Assembly (NCBI GenBank): GCA_001798135.1
Contig: MGRJ01000026.1
Location: 1 to 49,689, forward strand
DNA length: 49,689 nucleotides
Source: Deltaproteobacteria bacterium RIFCSPHIGHO2_02_FULL_40_28
GTDB lineage: Bacteria; UBA10199; 2-12-FULL-40-28
Direction: 5' to 3'
Shown here: piece by piece, positions 44,935 through 49,689 of the stretch
Layout of the letters: each line of letters begins with the position of its first letter
How positions within the stretch are numbered: position 1 is the stretch's first letter
The notes under the pieces: generated by a model
What the model was told of the DNA's origin: nothing
Databases searched by the model: none
The model's input: only the letters and a program-made list of their open reading frames with translations
Position numbers and translations under genes: made by a program

Positions 44935-45840
44935 ATGATTGATATATCGGCAAAAATAGAAACCTTACGGACAGCCATTGCAGAAACTTCGGTTTTTGCA
45001 AAACGGGAAACACTAGAGCGTGCGTTAAAGGGTGACACCCCCAAGGGAGAAGTGTTGCCTGTGGCTCGTGTGGCGGCAGTGATGGCAGCAAAAAAAACAC
45101 CAGACCTTATTGCTTACTGCCATCCACTGGCCATCGATTCTGTTAAGGTGGATTTTGAGTTAAAAGAAGTTGCCCTGTTGATTCGGGTGGAGGTAAAAGC
45201 CATTGGTCGTACGGGGGTTGAGATGGAAGCCTTAACTGCCGCCTCCATGGCAGCATTAAATGTTTACGATATGCTTAAGGGGATTGACAAAGAAGTAGCT
45301 ATTGGAACTTTGAGTTTGCTTGAAAAACATGGTGGAAAAAGTGATTTTCAGGAGAAGATATCCAAACCTTACCTGGCTGCTGTTCTTGTTTCATCCAACA
45401 GTGTGTCTGCAGGGAAAAAAACCGACAAGTCCGGAAAACTGATTGTTGAAAACATGAAAAAATATCCAGTGGAGGTTTTGCATTATGAAATTGTTCCTGA
45501 TGAGCCTAAAGCTATACAAGAAAAAATTCTTTCTTGGTGTGGGCAAGGCATCCAGCTTATTTTAACAACTGGTGGAACTGGTTTGGGCCCGCAAGATATC
45601 ACAGTGGAAACGGTTAAGAAAATCATTGATCGGGAAATTCCCGGTATTGCCGAAGCCATGCGTGTTTTTGGTCAGCGGCGTACGCCTTATGCCATGCTTT
45701 CGAGGAGTGTGGTTGGGCTAAAGGGTGACACCTTAATTGTAACGTTGCCCGGATCTTCGCGCGGAGTAGAAGAAAGTTTAGCTGCGATTTTTCCCAATGT
45801 CTTGCACCTTTTTCCGATGATTAAGGGGGGAGGACATTAA
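44935..45840 (+). CDS. moaCB: MoaC-MoaB/MogA fusion protein
   Basis: 301 residues. Residues 1-142 are MoaC (cyclic pyranopterin monophosphate synthase): KGEVLPVARVAAVMAAKKT, IAYCHPLAID, GRTGVEMEALTAASMAALN. Residues 146-301 are MoaB/MogA (molybdopterin adenylyltransferase): VSSNSVSAGKKTDKSG, LTTGGTGLGPQDIT, VTLPGSSRGVEESL. The fusion joins the second step with the adenylation before MoeA. Such bifunctional proteins are known. The N-terminal MoaC region is slightly short but complete in its active-site segments. Confidence 0.95.
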   Translation: MIDISAKIETLRTAIAETSVFAKRETLERALKGDTPKGEVLPVARVAAVMAAKKTPDLIAYCHPLAIDSVKVDFELKEVALLIRVEVKAIGRTGVEMEALTAASMAALNVYDMLKGIDKEVAIGTLSLLEKHGGKSDFQEKISKPYLAAVLVSSNSVSAGKKTDKSGKLIVENMKKYPVEVLHYEIVPDEPKAIQEKILSWCGQGIQLILTTGGTGLGPQDITVETVKKIIDREIPGIAEAMRVFGQRRTPYAMLSRSVVGLKGDTLIVTLPGSSRGVEESLAAIFPNVLHLFPMIKGGGH

Positions 45841-45841
45841 A

Positions 45842-46597
45842 ATGGAACTTCACTTTTATTTTTTGATTCCACTTTTTTTTCTCACTGCTGCTCTTTATTC
45901 TTCAGCGGGCTTGGGTGGGGGTTCTGCTTATTTAGCTCTTTTGGTTCTTTTTGGATTTTCGCATACGAGTATCCCCTTATTTTCGCTTGGTTGTAATATC
46001 CTGGTTGTTAGCGTGGGGCTCTGGCATTTTTGCAGGGCCGGACATCTTCGTTTAAAGAATGTACTTCCTTTTTTGATCACATCCATCCCTTTTGCCTTTC
46101 TTGGAGGAAGTTTAAACCTTGGCAAAAAAGTATTTTCTTTCTTGCTGGCATTTTCTTTAGCTGCTGCCGCCTTGCGTCTTTTATTCAAAGATCAAGAAAG
46201 AAAACTACAAGTTGTTTCGTTGAAAAAATCTTTTATGTTTGGATTGCCAGTAGGAGCTGTGATTGGATTTTTGTCGGGCTTGGTTGGTATTGGTGGGGGT
46301 ATTTTTTTGAGTCCACTATTGCTTTTGTTGCGTTGGGCCGATGCCAAACAGGCTGCTGCTGCGGCCAGCCTGTTTATCTTGGTTAATTCACTTTCAGGTT
46401 TGATGGGACAATTTTCCAAGGGATTGCCCTTTGAACATGCTTATTTATTTTTACCGCTTTTAATTGCTGTTTTTTTAGGTTCTCAGCTTGGCGCACGTTT
46501 TGGGGCCCTTCGGTTTTCGGCATTGGTTTTACAAAGGGTGACAGTTGGGATTCTTTTTGTTGCCAGTGTGAGAATTTTAATGGGGTTGTGGGAGTGA
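45842..46597 (+). CDS. TSUP (TauE/SafE) family membrane permease
   Basis: 251 residues with about eight helices and the paired family motifs GLGGGSAYLALLVL and GLVGIGGGIFLSPLLLL. TSUP proteins move sulfite, thiosulfate, sulfoacetate or similar anions. It begins one base after moaCB, so it belongs to the MoCo operon. Molybdopterin needs sulfur, and molybdate is also an anion, but neither substrate can be assigned from sequence. No modABC molybdate transporter is in the window. Confidence 0.85.
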   Translation: MELHFYFLIPLFFLTAALYSSAGLGGGSAYLALLVLFGFSHTSIPLFSLGCNILVVSVGLWHFCRAGHLRLKNVLPFLITSIPFAFLGGSLNLGKKVFSFLLAFSLAAAALRLLFKDQERKLQVVSLKKSFMFGLPVGAVIGFLSGLVGIGGGIFLSPLLLLLRWADAKQAAAAASLFILVNSLSGLMGQFSKGLPFEHAYLFLPLLIAVFLGSQLGARFGALRFSALVLQRVTVGILFVASVRILMGLWE

Positions 46598-46632
46598 GGG
46601 CGGGTAATTAAAAAGGCAAAAAAATGTCTTTA

Positions 46633-46668
46633 TTCATATGAAAAAAAGCAGTAAAATGCTTTTATGAA
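46633..46668. repeat. Nested inverted repeat ending in the start codon of the second DUF4143 gene
   Basis: TTCAT (46633-46637) pairs with ATGAA (46664-46668), and inside it AAAAGCA (46644-46650) pairs with TGCTTTT (46657-46663). The start codon ATG is the first part of the outer arm. There is no ribosome site. Translation would be blocked when folded, or a protein could bind the DNA dyad. Confidence 0.6.
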
Positions 46669-48001
46669 GAGATGTTTTTACCAGGATTTGTTACGTTGGA
46701 AGTCCTCCGGTCAGCGTAAACCCCTTATTGTCAAGGGGGCCCGGCAGGTTGGCAAAACCTATCTGCTGACCCGGTTTGGTCAAAAAGAATTCAAAAATTA
46801 CCATCATTTTGATTTTACCAAAAATAGGAAGCTGGCCAGCGTTTTTGACGATGGTTTGGATGCTTTGGAAATAATCAAGCGTCTTGAAATTCAATATGAG
46901 CAAAAAATTAATGTGGCAGAGGATCTGATCATTTTTGACGAAATCCAGGAATGCCCACGCGCGATTACGGCCCTTAAATATTTCTGCGATGATCTGAAAA
47001 AATCATATGTTGTCGCATCGGGTTCATTTTTGGGTTTGAGTTTGTCTTTGGATCCCTACCCTGTTGGAAAGGTTAAAACTCTTACTCTCTATCCGATGAG
47101 TTTTTTCGAATTTCTGGAAGGCTTGGAAAAAACAAGATTGCTGGAAGAAATTATCCATGGAACTCCCAAAGGTGTTCTTTCCAAAACAGTTCATGAAAAG
47201 GCGTGGGAATACCTGAAATATTTTTTTATCACCGGCGGATTACCAGAAGTAGTTCAGACATTTAAGAATCACTCTCACAACATGCTGACGGCTTTAACCA
47301 TGGTACGTGAACTGCAATCAGAAATTTTGGACAACTATTTCAGTGATATGGCCAAGCACGCCGGAAAGACAAACGCAGTGAAGATCCAGGCCGTGTTTAA
47401 CAACGTGCCCATCCAGTTGGCCAGGGAAAACAGAACCAGCCAGAAATTTGTTTTCAAGGACGTGCTATCAACGCGTTCAAACTACGAACAACTGGAAGAT
47501 CCCATCGAATGGCTTGTCAAGGCAGGTTTTGTGTACAAGGTTTCTATCTGTAAGCGAGCAGAATCGCCGCTTAAGGCTTATACCGATCCCAACAAGTTCA
47601 AGCTTTTTTTGTTCGATGTGGGGCTGCTGGGCTTGATGGTTGGTCTTGCACCCAAAAACATTTTTAGTTATGATTATGGAAGTTATAAAGGATACTTTGC
47701 AGAGAATTACGTGCTGGGGGAATTGCTTCCCACATTGAATCAGGGCCTTACCTCCTGGCAAGAAGGCATGAGTGAAATCGAGTTTTTGATGGAGTGCGCC
47801 GGTCAGATCATCCCCATTGAAGTTAAGGCGGGCATCAATAAAAAGGCAAAGAGCCTGGGTGTTTTCACAAAGTGCTATCATCCCAAACAAGCGTTCCTGG
47901 TTTCGGGGAATCCTTTGTCACTGAACAAAAAGGGCCTGTCTTTTGTTCCTCTCTATTCTTCCTGTTTGTTGAAAAATCTGGCTTTTGGCAAGCTATCTTG
48001 A
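46664..48001 (+). CDS. AAA-family ATPase with DUF4143 domain, second copy
   Basis: 445 residues. P-loop GARQVGKTY, Walker B LIIFDEIQECPRAI and AAA_14 features are followed by a DUF4143 domain with DNYFSDMAKHAG and YFAENYVLGELLP, and an E-V-K motif (IPIEVKAGI) as in nuclease-like domains. It is only distantly similar to the one at 9458. Role unknown; genes of this kind often move between genomes. It begins directly after a dyad and has no obvious partner gene, and it ends the metabolic block. Confidence 0.88.
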   Translation: MKRCFYQDLLRWKSSGQRKPLIVKGARQVGKTYLLTRFGQKEFKNYHHFDFTKNRKLASVFDDGLDALEIIKRLEIQYEQKINVAEDLIIFDEIQECPRAITALKYFCDDLKKSYVVASGSFLGLSLSLDPYPVGKVKTLTLYPMSFFEFLEGLEKTRLLEEIIHGTPKGVLSKTVHEKAWEYLKYFFITGGLPEVVQTFKNHSHNMLTALTMVRELQSEILDNYFSDMAKHAGKTNAVKIQAVFNNVPIQLARENRTSQKFVFKDVLSTRSNYEQLEDPIEWLVKAGFVYKVSICKRAESPLKAYTDPNKFKLFLFDVGLLGLMVGLAPKNIFSYDYGSYKGYFAENYVLGELLPTLNQGLTSWQEGMSEIEFLMECAGQIIPIEVKAGINKKAKSLGVFTKCYHPKQAFLVSGNPLSLNKKGLSFVPLYSSCLLKNLAFGKLS

Positions 48002-48103
48002 ACTTTAATGCCCTCACAAAACAAGCAAACGTAAATTCCCAAAGTCCAAACGATGTATCTGCGCAATTGCAATATCCCCCAAAAGGGGACAGAATAGCAA
48101 GTT

Positions 48104-48484
48104 ATGAGAAAAAGGAATGTTATTCTTATTGTCGATGACGAATTAGAACTCTGCAAAGTCCTCCAAAAGACTTTAAAGAAAGAGGGCTATCATGTTCTTA
48201 TAGCCACAACAGGACAAAAAGCACTTTCCCTTTTAAAAAAAGAAAAGGTCGATCTCCTCCTTCTTGACCTGAAAATGCCCCTGATTTCCGGCCTTGAGCT
48301 TTTAAAGAAAATTCGGAAGACTGTTCCAGAAGGCAAAAAGAAATCAACTATCCCTGCCGTAATTTTAACAGCTTACGGAAGTCTGTCGTCCGCCCAGGAG
48401 GCAATGGCCTTAGGGGCAGTTGAGTATTTGACAAAACCATTTGATTTAAAAGAAGTGATCACTGTTGTAAAGGAGGCCCTTTAA
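48104..48484 (+). CDS. Single-domain response regulator
   Basis: 126 residues, only a receiver domain. The phospho-acceptor Asp is in LLLLDLKMP, with LTAYGS and YLTKPF giving the switch Thr and Lys, and the acidic pair in VDDELE. There is no output domain, so it may act in a phosphorelay or by protein contact, like CheY or Spo0F. The next gene begins at the following base and a PAS sensor follows, so the three likely form one signalling unit. Confidence 0.93.
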   Translation: MRKRNVILIVDDELELCKVLQKTLKKEGYHVLIATTGQKALSLLKKEKVDLLLLDLKMPLISGLELLKKIRKTVPEGKKKSTIPAVILTAYGSLSSAQEAMALGAVEYLTKPFDLKEVITVVKEAL

Positions 48485-49120
48485 GTGAACGATGAAAGGA
48501 GGCTCATTTATATCCCTATCCTCCACACCTCCTTTGACATGGGAACATTGGCTTCTTCGATGAAAAAGAGTTATGTAAAAAAGTTTGGAGAGAAGCAGTG
48601 GAAACAACATGTAAAAGTTATTGATGAAATGTGGGATGGAATCTGGCAAAAGATTCGGCAAATGAATATCCCCTATGGAAACATTAAGGTGTATCAGGAT
48701 GGTCTTCCTGTTTGTGGCATGGAAAAACGGATCGTTGCCGATTTGGCAAAAAAAGGATCTCCAAACCACAAACTGGTTTTATGGATGATGCGCCGGGGAG
48801 CAACCCTTGTAGGTACCGAGGATCCCAAGCTCCTGCTGGAGGAGTATCATCACTTAAAAAGGATCACTCAGGCCAAGACCCACCAGGAACATGAAAAACT
48901 GGTTTGCAAATTCGAAAAGCAGAGTGCAAAACTTTTGCAAAAAAGGGATAAAAAGATTAGTAACCAAATCAGCTCAACACTCAAAAAAGGAGAAACAGGG
49001 GTCCTCTTTATCGGCCTCCTTCATCAAGTGGATAAGTTGTTAGCCAAAGATATCCATACTAGCTATCTGATCCATCGTCTTTCGTTTCGGCGGAGTTTAG
49101 AAATGGAAAAGAGGGCTTAA
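48485..49120 (+). CDS. Protein of unknown function between receiver and sensor genes
   Basis: 211 residues from GTG 48485, adjoining the receiver gene stop. I do not recognise the family. Notable segments are IYIPILHTSFDMGTLASSMK near the start, WMMRRGATLVGTEDPKLLLEEY in the middle and GVLFIGLLHQVDKLLAKDIH near the end. It is mixed alpha/beta, Lys-rich, with no signal peptide or long hydrophobic helix, so cytoplasmic. The conserved-looking His and Asp residues (HTSFD, LLHQVD) could be functional. Its position between two signalling genes suggests an input or output role, not an enzyme of metabolism. Confidence 0.7.
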   Translation: MNDERRLIYIPILHTSFDMGTLASSMKKSYVKKFGEKQWKQHVKVIDEMWDGIWQKIRQMNIPYGNIKVYQDGLPVCGMEKRIVADLAKKGSPNHKLVLWMMRRGATLVGTEDPKLLLEEYHHLKRITQAKTHQEHEKLVCKFEKQSAKLLQKRDKKISNQISSTLKKGETGVLFIGLLHQVDKLLAKDIHTSYLIHRLSFRRSLEMEKRA

Positions 49121-49133
49121 AGGGTAAACTCCT

Positions 49134-49689
49134 ATGATTTTGATTGATAATATCTTGAAATTGCTTCTGGGACGGGAGGAAGAATCGCTTGGTGAAGACT
49201 ATCTGATCGCCAAAGGGGAAAAAATTTTCTCAGCATGTTCCCTTCCATACGTCGTCTGTGACAAAAATTTTTTAATCAGGGCGGCCAATCCCGCTTTTGC
49301 CCGTTTTTTTAAAATCCCCCTTAAAAAACTCGAAGAGAAAACCCTTTTTCAGATCTTGGGAAACAGCAAGATAACCCTCACTGCCAACGGAAAAAAATAT
49401 TCGCAAATCACCAGCCTTTTATCCGTTGTCAAAGAGCGAAATCCAAAAATTCTCCAGGGAGAATTTCCAAAGATAGGCCAACGAGTTTTTCATATTTTTA
49501 TGCGGATGCTCCCGCCAAATATTCTTGTCCTTTTTGCCGACATGACGGAAGTCAAAGAGCTGGAAGATAAAATTTCAAAGAGCCGCACCGAACTCCTTTC
49601 TGTATTTGATGGGATTGAGGACCCGATGGTGACAATCGGTAAAGATTTCAAAATCAAGCGGATCAATGAGGCGATGTTGAAGGCAGTGG
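49134..49689 (+). CDS. PAS-domain sensor protein, probably histidine kinase (cut by window end)
   Basis: The frame is open from ATG 49134 to the end of the window (185 complete codons). A first PAS-like domain covers about 31-140 (ACSLPYVVCDKNFLIRAANP) and closes with LFADMTEVKELEDKISKS; a second begins at LLSVFDGIEDPMVTIGKDFK. No membrane segment is visible so far. By the family pattern the missing C-terminus would be a HisKA-HATPase kinase pairing with the receiver at 48104, which cannot be checked here. Confidence 0.75.
   Translation, partial: MILIDNILKLLLGREEESLGEDYLIAKGEKIFSACSLPYVVCDKNFLIRAANPAFARFFKIPLKKLEEKTLFQILGNSKITLTANGKKYSQITSLLSVVKERNPKILQGEFPKIGQRVFHIFMRMLPPNILVLFADMTEVKELEDKISKSRTELLSVFDGIEDPMVTIGKDFKIKRINEAMLKAV

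Noticed and set aside
1-49689. CRISPR array, rRNA operon or replication origin
   Set aside because: No regularly spaced direct repeats, no rRNA-like stretch and no DnaA-box cluster or dnaA/parAB genes were seen.

Overview
This window looks like a chromosomal segment of a Gram-negative, facultatively anaerobic, nitrate-respiring bacterium. Supporting signs are outer-membrane beta-barrels, a Lol-type lipoprotein protease, MurJ, periplasmic c-type cytochromes and Tat signals. The AT-leaning base composition, DUF1844, the HtrA/ClpB neighbourhood and an unusual EF-P suggest an uncultured deltaproteobacterium-like lineage, but no rRNA or universal marker is present, so the taxonomy is a guess.

Layout. 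1-2.6 kb: peroxiredoxin Bcp, a DUF4438 protein, tRNA-Arg(ACG), a repeat-rich scar with a broken four-helix-bundle gene, and a class I glutamine amidotransferase. 2.7-7.7 kb: a YHS-domain copper ATPase, a soluble PAS histidine kinase, a receiver-CRP fusion regulator and a universal stress protein. 7.7-16.4 kb: housekeeping genes (murJ, clpB, an htrA lipoprotein protease, DUF1844, cysQ-like, efp) plus one DUF4143 ATPase. 16.4-17.4 kb: a small ribbon-helix-helix protein and a beta-carbonic anhydrase, flanked by a perfect 29-bp duplication of the efp 3' end. 17.4-23.3 kb, minus strand: a tight six-gene nitrite-reduction operon (hemerythrin, nirK fused to cytochrome c, nirV, SCO, alginate-export-type porin, nnrS). 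23.4-24.1 kb: a CRP/FNR-family regulator. 24.2-30.1 kb: a porin followed by a molybdoenzyme set in B-C-A order. 30.2-41.4 kb: a respiratory nitrate reductase operon (diheme cytochrome c, narG, narH, narJ, narI, hemerythrin, two narK). 41.5-46.6 kb: a molybdenum-cofactor operon (moeA, moaD, moaE, mobA, moaA, a moaC-moaB fusion, a TSUP permease) with a structured leader. 46.7-49.7 kb: a second DUF4143 ATPase and a signalling set (receiver, unknown protein, PAS sensor cut by the window end).

How it fits together. The MoCo operon makes the cofactor for NarG and the B-C-A enzyme. NarK proteins move nitrate and nitrite, NarGHI reduces nitrate in the cytoplasm, and the exported copper nitrite reductase makes NO. 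The copper ATPase and SCO fit copper supply, and NnrS and the hemerythrins fit NO or oxygen handling. No NO or N2O reductase is present in the window. Palindromes of the form NTGAT-N4-ATCAN lie at the copper ATPase start, before the stress protein, between the regulator and the porin, and before the nar operon; a variant precedes the nirK operon. Two regulators in the window share the same recognition-helix core (ETVIR), so this looks like a local anaerobic/nitrogen-oxide regulon. The 24-46 kb block reads as more GC-rich than the flanks, which hints at separate acquisition.
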